Below, in pieces: positions 39,562 to 51,912 of a stretch of 64,000 nt of DNA. The stretch is taken from positions 8,362,479 to 8,426,478 of the forward strand of contig CM034109.1 in assembly GCA_019914945.1 (NCBI GenBank), given 5' to 3'. The DNA comes from Typha latifolia. Lineage: Eukaryota > Streptophyta > Magnoliopsida > Poales > Typhaceae. Each line of letters begins with the position of its first letter. Position 1 is the first letter of the stretch. Below the pieces are notes generated by a model. That model was not told the DNA's origin, ran no database searches, and saw only the letters and a list, made by a program, of their open reading frames with translations. Made by a program: the position numbers and the translations under genes.

Positions 39562-40899
39562 ATGCAAGAAAGCGTTCTCTCCTCTCGGAGATCAGCTCCC
39601 AGCCCGCAGGAGGATGAGGACGACGACGAGGAGGTCGTCGGCGACGAGTCGAAGACTCGGAAGCACGCGTGCCTCGCCTCCCAGATCTTCGCCAAGTACA
39701 CTCGTCTCGTCGCCTCTTCCAGCCGTTTCCTCGCCGTCGCCTTCTCGGTCCTAGTCCTCCTCTCTGTTCTTGCGTTCTTCTTCTTCCGTTCTAGCCCCGT
39801 CGTCTGCGTCTCCCCCTACGACTCTCTCTCCCGCAACGCCCTCTTCACCAGAAATCTCGAGGGCCTCGCATCCGATTTCGGTTCTCTCGGCGTGCCTTGG
39901 TGTAAGTTGCTACGAATCTCCGTTTAATTCGATTGGTGATTGGAGTTTTAAAGTTAGGATTTTTGTGGTGTTTTTTCTTGTCTTCTCGTTTGGGGTTTCT
40001 TTTTAATTGACGGAGACAGTGGGGGGATTTATGAAATCTTGGCCTTTCTCTTTTGAGTCATGGCTGCATTCTTGGATTCTTAGCGGTTGATTCTGACGAG
40101 TTCTTGGTCAAAGTTAGGGTTTCATGGGTTTTTCTTCGTTTTCCCATTTTTAATAGCTTGTTCTTTGAATCTATTATTCTCCCTTGCCATATTCCCAATA
40201 GTGATGCTTATAATGCCATGATATGCTGCCATTACCTAATTGTAGTTTGTTCATGAGACTATGGTGCTCAGCAGTTCAAGTGATGCGATATACGAGTCTT
40301 TTCTATTGTCATAGTCTCTCAATTCTTGTTCTTGGCTAAAGGCAGATCGAAACATGGGAAAACAGTAGAGTGGACTACGAAGGATCTGCTCATGGGCTTG
40401 CAGGAGTTTGTACCAATATATGAGAATCGTCCAATTAAGAATAACATGTATGGGATGGGATTTGACCACAGTTTCGGGCTCTGGTTCATGACCCGGTGGC
40501 TGAAGCCTGATCTGATAATAGAGAGTGGTGCTTTTAAGGGGCATTCGACCTGGGTTTTACGACAGGCTATGCCAGAGACGAGGATTATTTCTCTGTCACC
40601 ACGCCACCCGGAGAAGTATCTGAAGAAGGGGCCGGCGTATGTTGATCAGAACTGCACTTATTTCACCGGGAAGGACTTTGTTGATTTTGGTAGTGTTGAT
40701 TGGGGGAAAGTTATGAAGAAGCATGGAATTTCAGATTTTAGTCGGGTTGTCGTATTCTTTGATGACCACCAAAATGAGTTGAAAAGGTAATTTTGTCGCA
40801 CCCTATCTTAGGCAAAAATATGACGCTTCCACATTGTACCAGTGTCACTCTTCCATCATTAATTCTATTTTTGCTGAACTTTGCCTTTTCTCTAGTGAT

Positions 40900-40934
<35 letters not shown>

Positions 40935-42468
40935 GTGATGTATACAAATAGTTTCCATGAGGTGCCAATGTGCCATAATCTTGTCACTGACAAATTCTAG
41001 TATGACTCTTGTATGTGCATGAGCCATGCAGTTCACTGACATTACTTATAATCTTTTTATAGCTATAATGGGGTGTGTTTTTAAGTTGTGCACTTTGCTT
41101 GCATGTGTAATAGGTTGCAGCAAGCACTGAAGGCTGGATTTCAGAATCTCATATTTGAAGATAACTACGACACTGGAACTGGTGATCATTATTCCTTAAG
41201 GCAGATATGCGACCAGCCGTACATTAGAGGTATGTTCCTGTGTGTTTACTTAGGTTTTATGATGCATCTATTCCTATATATGCATTTTTATGCATGACAC
41301 CTTCATATTGGCATGCTTTTAGTGTCATAATAATGTTAAGGTGAACGAACTAAAATAGCTTAGTATGCAATTTTCTGGTTCTTATGGGCTTGTGCTGTAG
41401 CTGCGGAATAGCTTAGTGCTTTTTGGTTTCTTAGCTGTCTAAAATCTTGTTTCAATGCATAAATAGCCTTGGCACCGCAACCCCTGTTATGTTATCCTTA
41501 TCCTTTTGTTGAAAGTTGGATCTAAGAAATCTAAGATGAACTTCTAATTATTATGTACTTCTAGCATTGTTTTTTCAGCCAAGATTTTGCTTGATGTCAT
41601 TACACCTTAAGATCTTTAGATCATAGAAAGGTGGTCATTTTCGCTATTAATCTCCTGATGAATGAAGATTATTTTCCCTTTTAATCTCCTAATGAACCAT
41701 TACAACTTTGTATAAGGTGACAAAAGGATTACAGAAAATATCAAATATGATGTCTTAGTTAATTATGGTAGCTAATTAATATTGAATACTTTTAAGCTAT
41801 GAGGCCTTATCTTCAATCTACACTTTGTTCTCTTACTCTTGCTTGGTTGACTGTTGTGATTAAACACTTATCTCTGTGTACTCTGCACTGCACATTATGT
41901 TCAGTGTTTTTTTGCTATTGTTTGTGTCGACTCCTTTGATAGGACAAATATTTATGCATCTTTTTCTTTCCTGTGGCAGTGGATTGTAATTACATATCTC
42001 GCTAACTTGACCTTCAAGATGTTTCATTTTCATTTTTCTGCTGTAGGTGGTGGACACAGCTGTTTTACAGATAGTGATGAGGCAAGAATAAGATCCAAAA
42101 GGAAAAAGATGTGGGAGAAAGCTGTGGACATAGATGAATTATGCGGGAAGGGTGATGGTTGGTGGGGTGTTAGAGGATACATGCGAGATGATTTTAACCA
42201 CAGTAATAAAGCAATTTCGTACGCAGACCATTTCAAGAATAGTAGATTTCTGGAGTCAGTGTTGGATATATACTGGGAGCTCCCTCCAGTAGCAGGCCCC
42301 TCGCTAACTCATCAAACCAGATACGATCCTGCCCGTTCGCCAGATCCGATAATTGAAGATGGTCGATATCGGTCATTTCAAAGGCTTGGGCTAGGAAGAT
42401 TAGAAACATCAGTTTTCAATGGTTATACACAGATGGTCTATGTTCAGATATCTGTCTCAAACTCTTAG
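39562..42468 (+). CDS. Type II membrane protein with possible methyltransferase-like domain
   Basis: Four exons: 39562-39901, 40342-40786, 41114-41229, 42047-42468; 440 residues. An acidic N-terminus (EDEDDDEEVV) is followed by one membrane segment at about 56-76, then a large lumenal domain; likely Golgi. Highly conserved segments include ENRPIKNNMYGMGFDHSFGL, PDLIIESGAFKGHSTWVLRQ, RVVVFFDDHQNELKRLQQAL, NLIFEDNYDTGTGDHYSLRQ and SLTHQTRYDPARSPDP. I recall uncharacterised single-copy plant proteins with this sequence. The order E-S-G-x-x-x-G-H-S-T (174-183), then F-D-D-H (253-256), then F-E-D (276-278), resembles the SAM-binding and acidic motifs of CmcI/rhamnosyl-O-methyltransferase-type proteins. 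This fold suggestion is inference. Intron 2 contains a run of 31 T. Confidence 0.9.
40903..40933. repeat. Poly-T run (31 bases) in intron 2
   Basis: Uninterrupted T run. Length is probably unreliable in the assembly. It could be the tail of an inverted retroposed sequence, but no element is recognisable next to it. Confidence 0.9.
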
Positions 42469-43901
42469 GTATACTAGAAGAAAAATTTTCAAGGTGACTT
42501 TTGTTGCACTATCTTTTTTGGCGTATTGAAATCTAACATTTGTTTCATCTTTTTGTTTATCTGGTTACATTTTATGGTTGAGAACTATGCTCTTTTGCAT
42601 GTAGTTGATGTCTCCATTTGTAGGACTGATCTTTAGGGCTGTTCGGTTGTCTAAGAATAAATGGTTCTTCTGGGATAAACCCTTTTTGTCCTATAATAGT
42701 GCTGCTGCCGCCAAACTCACCTTTTTCTTTTCTTATCTCAATATTTAGGTGGGATAAAAAAACTGAGCTAATCAAGTGAGTCATCCAATTTTGGCAGGTG
42801 ATGTATTGTGTCATATTTGGAAGGCTATTTATGTTAACTATTATAATACTATAGGACTTTAATATATTTATATATTATGATGTTATTTGTGATAGTGTTT
42901 GTGTAAATTATAATGAATTCGGTCAAATTATTTTTTGGACAAGAATTCTAAAAATAATCTTAAGGAGACAATATAATAATCATAAAACAAAATTACAAAT
43001 GTCTATTTATATTAATTTTAAAAAAAAGACAATAAAATTAATTTGATCATTTATATATTTTATCCTTCCTTTATCCCCTGATGAGTCTCTCCTTTATCTC
43101 TATCTTAATTTTTCTTTTACCCTGCAACTATTCGTAATATTCAGGTAGAAACGGTATCAATAACCACTGCAGGGAGCCCAATGATTTTATCAAGTTTGAA
43201 CGTTAAGAAGTCAAATCAGATTGCTTCCCTTTTTAAAAGATCGAATGGAACCGTCATATAGACAAATAAAATCCCTTCCTACTATCTTCGCTATGGAGAG
43301 AAGGAAAAGAACAAAAAAATTTCAAAATTTGAGCTTGCCCTTGAGATCAGACGGAGAACAGAGCAACAATAGATCATAGGCTGATGCATCTTATTCTTCC
43401 AGCGCCAACCAAACTAGTTCTCTAAGGACAAATAATTCTCAAGCAAATCTCTCAGGAGGAGCCATTAGGAACTCATCAAAGGATAAATGCAAATGAGAGA
43501 AGTCAACAAGGTAATGATAAAACTGCAACCACAATCCAGACGGCAACCAATTTCCAGACCACCTAAAGGTATGAGTTGACTTGTGTCGTGATCAGTTGAT
43601 CCAACTTTGAATCGATAGAGGTCAAACAAGCTGAGATGATTATATAGTGCTTGAATAGTAGTAGTAACTACATAGGGGTCATCAAAAGTGACAACAATGC
43701 ATGAGAAAGATACAGTGACTTAATGACTGTTTAAATTAAACAACTCTAGAGATGTCTCAGAAGTTCACCACAAGTTTTACTTGATACATAATTAACCATG
43801 AGAAATAAACCTTGCATCTTCCTCGTCAAGAACATCAGCATCCTTTTGATTTGTATGCACTTTCATCTATGGCTTACAAGTGCTGCTTGTTACTGTCTCA
43901 A
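42469..43901. other. Intergenic between convergent genes
   Basis: The 3' regions of the membrane protein gene (+) and the Aux/IAA gene (-). AT-rich, no gene or element seen. Confidence 0.65.
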
Positions 43902-46900
43902 TTACTCCAAGGCCCGAGGGGCTGCACAGAGAGAAAAATAGTTACACCACAGTAAGCATGATATGATCAATAAACTAATATAATAAGGTCTTGTCATTCG
44001 AGACCGGTCTCTTTTTGAAGAGATGATACAGTCAATCATTTACTCTCTCTTTGGAGAGTGCTTAAAGTCCCGATCAGCGTGCTGTAAGTATCCCTTTTTG
44101 TTTTGGCAGAATGCTAAGTTTCATTGATAAATTGCGACAAGTCACATGATCAAGTTGAGAGTTATTTGCTTAGAACCTATCAATCACTGTGACCATACAG
44201 GAACCAGGATGAATAAAGTTTGAAATAGCACATATAACAAGGAAACTTTATATGAAGAATGATGCCAAAAGATAAAAAGAATTTGTAAATTGTGCTCATT
44301 TCACCATATCAAGGAAGAATAATGAAATTCAGTTTTTTGTCACTTAACATCATGTCCTATATTACAATCGCTACTTTGCTATTGCTACAAATACAATGAC
44401 GTGAATGATGAGATTTCACACTGACAAGACTTTAAGTATGAAAGACAATGGTTAATTGATAGCTTTTTAAATTCAAAGAGTCAATAGTTAAGGGTTCTTT
44501 GGAAGAAGTAATATGTGTAAGATCTCAGACATGAAGAAAAACCGATGATGCATGACTGAGAAACAAATCAACAAAACAATGAAGCACCCACAGATCAATA
44601 AGAATGAATACAAGTAGAACATCGTACAGATAGATATAGATAATATGTCCATACCATTTCCAGTTGCATCTGAACCCTTCATGATTCTCAACTTCTGACA
44701 TGAAATGATGAACATACTGCAGTCGCAAGCATAAATAATAATATCAAGAATAATTTTGTATACAAGTGATAAGAATAATTTATCACTAAGAAAATAAAAA
44801 CAAGTTACAAATCTTTTTTAGGATAAGCATGAAAATGTAACTTACAGTTATAAAAAGTAAATGTTGTTTATAAATTAAAAAGATCTCATCCATTAAGTGA
44901 ACACCTTGATTTGGAGCACAAGTAATATGTTGAAATATGGAGGATATGTGTGAAAGAAGGTAGCAGGATGGTCTTTTCATAAGTTATTAATCTAAACTTA
45001 TACTTGTCAAACTTATTTTTAAAAGCTGTATATCTTTGTTGGGGAGTTAAGAAGGAAATGAGGTTGCAAGAGTAATCCTTCCATACATTATTCTAATAGA
45101 AACTATTTTTCAAATAATGTAGATCTTTGTCGATGCCAAGTCTTGTCTATATATGATGTGTTCCATTCATTATAACTATAGCTTCTTACTTCTTAGCTGC
45201 AAATTGTACCCTCACCATATGAAGTCGATAAAAAAGTACAAAAGTTATAATACTCACTCCCATGGAACATCACCAACAAGCATCCAGTCACCATCCTTGT
45301 CTTCGTAAGTAAGAACATACTCAGATCCTTGAAGAGTATCAATCATTCGACTCTCACTAATCCTCTCTCTGCTTGATACTTCATTTGAACTGCATTGGCC
45401 TGAAATGTGCAAATTAAAGAGAGCTCTTTTTGCAGAAAGACAATCTCAAAAGCAATAAAACATCTGTTATTGATTACTTGTCAACCTCCACGCAGAATGG
45501 AAAAAAAAAACAAAAGAGAACCTCTTCTGGGAGACGCAAAAGAACCAGATAAGAGGTCCTAGTGTGATCATATGTCTGCAGAATTAACAGAATAATCAAG
45601 TACTCCTAAGCAGGCAGCAGTAAAACTAACAAGTTGGTCAGAGATCCATCTTCGGTTAATATGTCACACCTTCACACCTCATCACATTAGATAACAGAGA
45701 AAGAAAAACTGAAAAATGTCCTACCGTACCAAAAACCAGCTAATAAAAAGAAAATATAAATCTATTGGAGCTCACCGATGATAAAGCAGCTGAACATCTT
45801 CTCAAGAGCAAGTGAAAGCTCCTTGTAGTTAGAGTAGGTTTTAAGATCCACTTTTCTAAGATATGGTGCCCCATCCATGCTGACTTTAATATATAGACAT
45901 CCCACCTCTTGTTTCCCTTCATCATCTTCTTTGTTTTTGGAGGAGTTTGAAGCCATTGTATTCTTTCGGTAACTCCGGATGGGTGGCCAACCGACAACCT
46001 GTGCCCTATCACATATAATTTTGCTTAATCTCCTGACAAAACATGTGTACTGCTGCAAGACTCTTACAGAAATAACCAGAGTCTTCATGAACTATGCAAG
46101 CTTAAAGAGGTTAACAGTGACACCAGTACTGAAGGTTTTCTCCAGGGCAGAAAACTTCAGTAGAAAAGATAGATATGATAAATCTAAACAATATAAAAGA
46201 GAATATCGGTAGAACTTTCAAGCTTATCAGATTAAATGCCATGTTATAAGGAAAATGCAACTCAAATCACTTAAACGATGGATAATAGAAGTTATGTAAA
46301 AGAGTAAGATTACTCGAGGACAAACTATGGTAATAAACCTATAGGAATTAAAGTTATGATGAAAAAGAAGAGTTATCTAATTCCTCTTTTCCAACAACAA
46401 CAATGAATGAACTGCTTATTACATTAGCAATTAACTGAACAAGAAAGCAACTAGCAGTTGATTGAACAAATGAGGTAACATCAACTAACATTTAGAGATG
46501 AAAACAGAACGCGATGAGCAAAGATTGAAGACATCAGTTACACAAAACTTTCACACTATTATTCATAAAAAAATGTAAACCAGGAAAAATTTCAGCAATC
46601 TAATGGGATTAATAGCAAGAACTAGCATCGAGTTAAAATTTAAAGCAAGCCAAAAGAATCTCGAACATACTTCGCAGCAGGCGCAGCTAAACCAGAACCA
46701 ACTTTCCCCTTATTTTCCTGGCCCGTAGCCTTTCCCACCCCACCGAGATCCTTCGCCGGCGACGCCACGGGGAGCTTCCCACTTCCATTTTCTCCTCTAG
46801 GCGAGAACAAAATCCCACCTTTCCCCAAACCCACCTCCGACCCCCCTCCTCCGGAGAAAACCCACTTCGCGGATCCATCAATAGCATCAGAAAACCCCCT

Positions 46901-47158
46901 CTTCGCCCCAGAACCGAAGCTTTTGGGGAGCCCAAGAGTGAGACCGACCCCTTCCCCTCTCTCGGGAAACTCAGAACCGGGGAGCCCGAGTCTTAGCTCG
47001 GTTTCCTTGAGATTGAGATGACCAATGAGCTTGCCGTTGTCCTCGGAGTTTGACACAGTCGAGGAGGAGGAGGAGGAGGAGGAGGAGATCTTGGTCGAGT
47101 TCTCCATGGCGGATGTCTCTGCCAGGCCTATGTAATCGTGCTCTAGTGGTGGCGTCAT
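43902..47158 (-). CDS. Aux/IAA auxin-responsive repressor (IAA8/9/27-like)
   Basis: Five exons on the - strand: 47158-46671, 46005-45776, 45399-45258, 44716-44655, 43921-43902; 313 residues. Start [12 protein letters not shown] matches monocot members. Domain I is TELRLGLPG (53-61), an EAR motif for TOPLESS. Domain II is the degron [14 protein letters not shown] (165-178), which binds TIR1/AFB in the presence of auxin. Domains III/IV (PB1) include [20 protein letters not shown] and the acidic [16 protein letters not shown]. The product is a short-lived nuclear repressor of ARF factors. The last exon is only 20 bases and ends APRALE*, without the usual basic Lys-rich tail after APRA. A Ser9 run in the N-terminus is encoded by a GAG/CTC-type repeat. 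A TATATA box is at 47246-47251 and a short GA tract lies upstream. I saw no TGTCTC auxin element close by. Confidence 0.95.
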
Positions 47159-47245
47159 CAGAACTAGTGTTTGGTTTCTAAGTGGAGGGGAAGAGGAAGA
47201 AGCTTCGTGGAGCGCAGTAATGGAGGTTTTGGGTGGTGGCTGTGA

Positions 47246-47251
47246 TATATA
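47246..47251 (-). promoter_or_regulatory. TATA-like box of the Aux/IAA gene
   Basis: TATATA about 90 bases upstream of the ATG, followed by a pyrimidine-rich leader on the gene strand. Confidence 0.45.
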
Positions 47252-50200
47252 GTCTCACTTTTTAACAGAGTGGGAAGAAAGGGGAGTGGAGAGTGGAGAG
47301 TGAAGGTAGAGAGAGAGAGAGAGTGAGAGAAACAAAGAATCCAGGAGAAGATTATGTTGAGCAAAAGGATTAAAGTGCAATAAAGGTTAGCAAAAAAGTC
47401 TAATTTATAAAATTATCTCAACCGCTTTTGCAAATAAAACCACTAATACTGCTTACTATTAGTATTAAACAGATAGTTATAAGAGAGGATTAGCCGAAAA
47501 GAGAGGGTGCTTTGTTTAATATTAAACTTTGTTCGTGATGGGAAAGACGTACTCTTTTTGGGGCAGACACACCGACAAGTGACTGAAAGTTCTCCGACAG
47601 CGTTGCAGATAACTCTCTCACCCTGATCACTTTTCGTATTCTTGTCATTAAAAGAATGGCAGGATTACACTTCACCCCCCACATTTTGGTAAAATTACAA
47701 CCCAAGGCCTCCTTTTTCGTATTTGCATTTTGAAACCTACGGTTCGGGCTTTATTACGAGAAGAGTATTTTGTCCGGACTCAGGAACTACACTTGATATT
47801 TTATTTCAAAATATCTTCCACGGAAGAGGGCGAGTGCTAACCGTTACCCAAAATTAACTCAACATAATTCTTTTAGGACAAAACCTAAATTTATAATAAT
47901 ATAGGGTGTGAAATGTAAGTTTCTCCAAAAATTATCTTAGATAGGTAGGTGACCGATCCCATTTATTAGGGGTAGAGAAGTAATTTGATGTAACGAGATC
48001 TCCCCTTCAATGCGCACCAGCAATGCTCGTGTGGTTAAAGTACTCGAGAGGTAATTAGTTCTACATTTATTAACGCAATTAAAATAATAATAATAATATA
48101 ATAAAATATAGGGTATAAATTATAAATTTCTCATCTTCTCCTCCTGCATCTTATTGAGATATATGCAAGTCAATTAAAGTCTGCAATACCCGCAGCTTTC
48201 CCGGTCGTCGTCCTCATACATCGATCTCACACCCCCCCTCCCCCCCATGCCGATCGATGCCGGCATCATCCGTCATTATTATCGTGCTCGAAACCACCCA
48301 TCCCACGCCTCAGATCGGTCGTCGATGGCCATCCATGCCCATGCATGCGTGCTACCGACCTCGCCGGTGCCATCAATGTCAGTCCATTCCTCCTTTGTTC
48401 TTTTCCAAGAAACACCAAAACTCCACTGCCTGAAACCCCACCCAACCTGCCCCTTTTCCTATTCCTATTCCTCAATATATACACTATACATAGAGCCTCC
48501 AATGGTTCAAGCATTAACCTTCATTAATAACACTACAATTTTCACTTTACACCCTCTCTTTTTATGATTCTCATAAAAATACTCCCTAACAAAAGTGTAT
48601 CTTAAAGAGAGATGGGTAAAAGAAATCAATATCTGTAGTGTAAATCATAAATTCATGAAGAGATAGGTTGCGAAATGTAAAGTTGCCTTGAGATAAAGAC
48701 TTGTGCTATTGTGGAGTAGTTTGGTTTGGTTTTGCTTTTCGCAAAGCAATATCATTAGGAGAATGGACTTAAGCCCGACAAGGCACCGAACCCGTTTGTC
48801 GTGGGGCGTAAGTCAACACTTGTCCGTGACTCTCGACACCAGGTCAATTCACCGGGGCCGTTTGACAATATTAATGTTTTCAACTCCTTTTCCTGTTTGT
48901 TTTAATCGGTAACTCACCTATTTTTAAGAACAACTTTTGTTGATTAGGTGCGAAGCTTCTTTATTTTCCTAATTATATAAATAGGCAGAGCCAGAATTTT
49001 TACTGAGTGACTTACATAATACTAGTAGAATTAAATGTATTCTATTCTCACTAATTAAAACGTAATTAAATATTTGACAGGACAATTAGAAAACATTTAC
49101 CCCCTTATATAAATTTTTAGGGTTTAATTATTGTGGGCCCCACATAAAGACCTATGAATAGAATAAATAATGGGCAAATACTTGTTTAAGAAAAAAAAAA
49201 AAAGTTGACAAAATTTAAGGATTTAATTCGCCCTTTTCTGTTTCGAATCAAATAAATATGGAAAGAGGTAAAGATATTATCTCCTGTTAATTTGTATTTT
49301 TGTATGTGCATTAAAAGGTGGCCTGGCTACAGACATATTACCAGTAGCTTTTCCAACATGCTGCAAAAGAACAATTTCCAACATGCTGCGTGTTTCTCCT
49401 GCAAACCTTTGCACAAGTACCCAAAATTTCTATGCGCCCCCCCCCCCTCCTTCATCGCTTATTGCAACTAGTTACTAGTGTGCACACGTGCCACAAGAAT
49501 CCCGTGTATCCTTTTTCTTAATGCTTATACCCCCCACGTCTTTGCTTAAAAAAATATAATTTTGGTTGTAACGGTATTCTCAAAATCAAATATATTAGAA
49601 ATCACATAAGATACATATTCAGCGGTACACCTGTACCAATATTTGCAATATTAAATGAATCCTCATTGAATCTTATTGGTAATAGTACCAATAAGTTGGC
49701 TAGCATTCACTAAGAAGGATTGTTTCAGTTGGAGGAGGTTTGATTTTGTTGGTATATTTTCATTGTCAAGCCCAAAGTCTTTCTATTCGTTCCTAGGTTG
49801 TGGAACCTTATCATTGATTGATACTTTCTGGTTATTATGGAGTTTTTGACCAAACTATTTTTTTATTATCAAAATAGACTACTTTTAAATTTATATTTTA
49901 GCAATGCTGAACTAATCGGTATTTTATATTTAAGCAAAAATACTAATTAATTTAATATTTTTTAAATTTTAAAATACTGAAATTATTAGTGATATATATT
50001 ATTTTAACTTAATCTTTCAGCTACAGTGAATTAGCTTTATTTGATAATAAGTTTGAGGGACTAAAAAGCATAAAAGGGGGTCTAGTTGTGTTTTATGATG
50101 TTGCAGTGTTTATTTGTTTATTGATACTTTGTTCTACTATAATCTATTGATAGATTATTTACTATTTTAAGTTGATATTTATATATATACACATAAAACA

Positions 50201-50900
50201 TATGTTTTCTTTACGCTTACTTTTCAATAAATATAAAATTAAATCTCAATAACTTAATTAAAAATTAATAAAAATACTCGTAACTAAGGGAAATATATAA
50301 AATATAGAACAAAAATATTGTTTTATCTGAATTATTGAAAATTTAATGGTTAGTTAACTTGATAGAATATCTATAATAAAATAAATATATGGAAATACGA
50401 TGGATATATAAATAAATGAAAGATTTTTAAAGGGTAGACATACAAAAAATATTATTACAAAATAATTATGTAATTATGGCTGTTAACTAATTGATCTTGT
50501 CCTTTAAACAACAGAAAGGAAACAAACAAAGCAAATTAATAGCATTCCAACCTTAAATGGGCTCCACTAATGTGATTACTTAACTACCGTTGATTTGACA
50601 AGGTTAATCCTATACGAACGGCTATTGTTCAACCAACCCACTCCAGCTGGACACGTGGCATCTTGCGGGGGTTGCACCGCGAGCCAATCCAAAGATACCC
50701 AACTAAGCTCACCAACCTGGGGCCCACTAATCATAACTCTTGGAGCAGTAAGGAATCGAGTCCGTGCGATTCGTATTGGTCGGTAGGGATTGAGTTGCAT
50801 CGCAGGATAAGGATGCCGTGACCGATGGAGCAGATCATCCATCACATCTCCATCGGACGGCCAAGAAACGAATTCGGTGCTGCTAATACATCGTCGTCAG
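47252..50900. other. Intergenic between divergent Aux/IAA and IRX9H genes
   Basis: AT-rich DNA with no supported gene. It holds two inverted copies of the ACCCTATATT core (47898-47907 and 48105-48114), C-runs near 48230-48246 and 49437-49448, and only short frames with no family resemblance. Confidence 0.65.
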
Positions 50901-51108
50901 TGTGGGAGAGGTCAGATGAACACCGTTCCGTCGCTCTCGTTCTCGGCTCGTCCCTTACGACTGGGCCGCCATTTTTATTTATATTTTTTCTCTCTAGTTT
51001 ATTGGGTTCTGGAGCAGGTATGAGGAAGCGCATCCATGGTTGATCGGCAGGTTCAAGGAAGAAATGAAGCGCCAGATCTCCATTTGACTCTTTTGAAGAT
51101 ATCGTCAA

Positions 51109-51461
51109 GTAATCCTTTTACACTTTCTTTTTTGTTCTGATGATACTTCGGATTTGGAGATATGGGTCTTGCTTGTGGAGATGTGTTTCATTTGAATCCG
51201 AAGGAAAGTTTGTATGTTTGTTATCCTCGGTGTGATTTGGAACGAATAACATTTTTATCTGGGCTAATTCTTCTGTTGGATTTCTTCTTTTCTTCTCTTT
51301 AAAGTCTGAAGAAACTATCTTTGATTGGTTCTCGTTGGTAATTCTAAATCCCTTTTACTTTCAATGTCCCGAGACACCTTAGAAGAATTTTTCTTTGCAA
51401 CACCCTTTTTTTTTTTCTTCTGGTCATGCTTTAAACTGATTGGGGTTAATTGGCTTTGCAG
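51109..51461 (+). other. Probable 5' leader intron of the IRX9H-like gene
   Basis: A donor-like CAA/GTAATC at 51108-51109 pairs with a strong acceptor TTGGCTTTGCAG ending at 51461. The coding exon then continues to the ATG at 51913. The exact limits are inferred. Confidence 0.45.
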
Positions 51462-51485
51462 TTTAGAGTGGATTGAGCAAGAAAA

Positions 51486-51648
51486 ATGGAGTGGAATGGA
51501 TCATTCAGTCGCGTTGCCCAGAAGCCTTTTAGATTTACATCCCTTTGTACATAGTTATAGGACGATACTAAGGAGTTGCAGATGCAAATCTCTCGAGGAT
51601 GAGGCACTGGACGATTCATATGACTCCATGGATCTAAGCGCTATCTAA
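51486..51648 (+). promoter_or_regulatory. Two overlapping upstream ORFs in the IRX9H leader
   Basis: Downstream of the leader intron acceptor, an ATG at 51486 opens a 22-codon frame (MEWNGSFSRVAQKPFRFTSL, then CT) ending at 51554. A second ATG at 51496 opens a 50-codon frame in another phase, ending at 51648. Both end before the main ATG at 51913. They could reduce translation of the main frame. Confidence 0.5.
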
Positions 51649-51912
51649 TTAAGAGAGGAGGCAAAGCAGTTGATTCAGTTTGGAATTCAATTAGTTGATG
51701 CTCTGAGATGGAGGGCTGAGTTATGTGGTGATTGGAAGACATGTTGCTTAAGGATTAGTTTCTTGTTTTGCAATATTTTGCAACTGGGTTCTTTGACAGC
51801 TAACACTGTTGTGATAAAGCTGGATTTCTATTCGTAGCCACATATGTGAAATTAGAGCAAGTTCTGAAGTGAATTAGCAGTTGGAATCTTTGTGTTATTT
51901 ATAAGTAAGACA

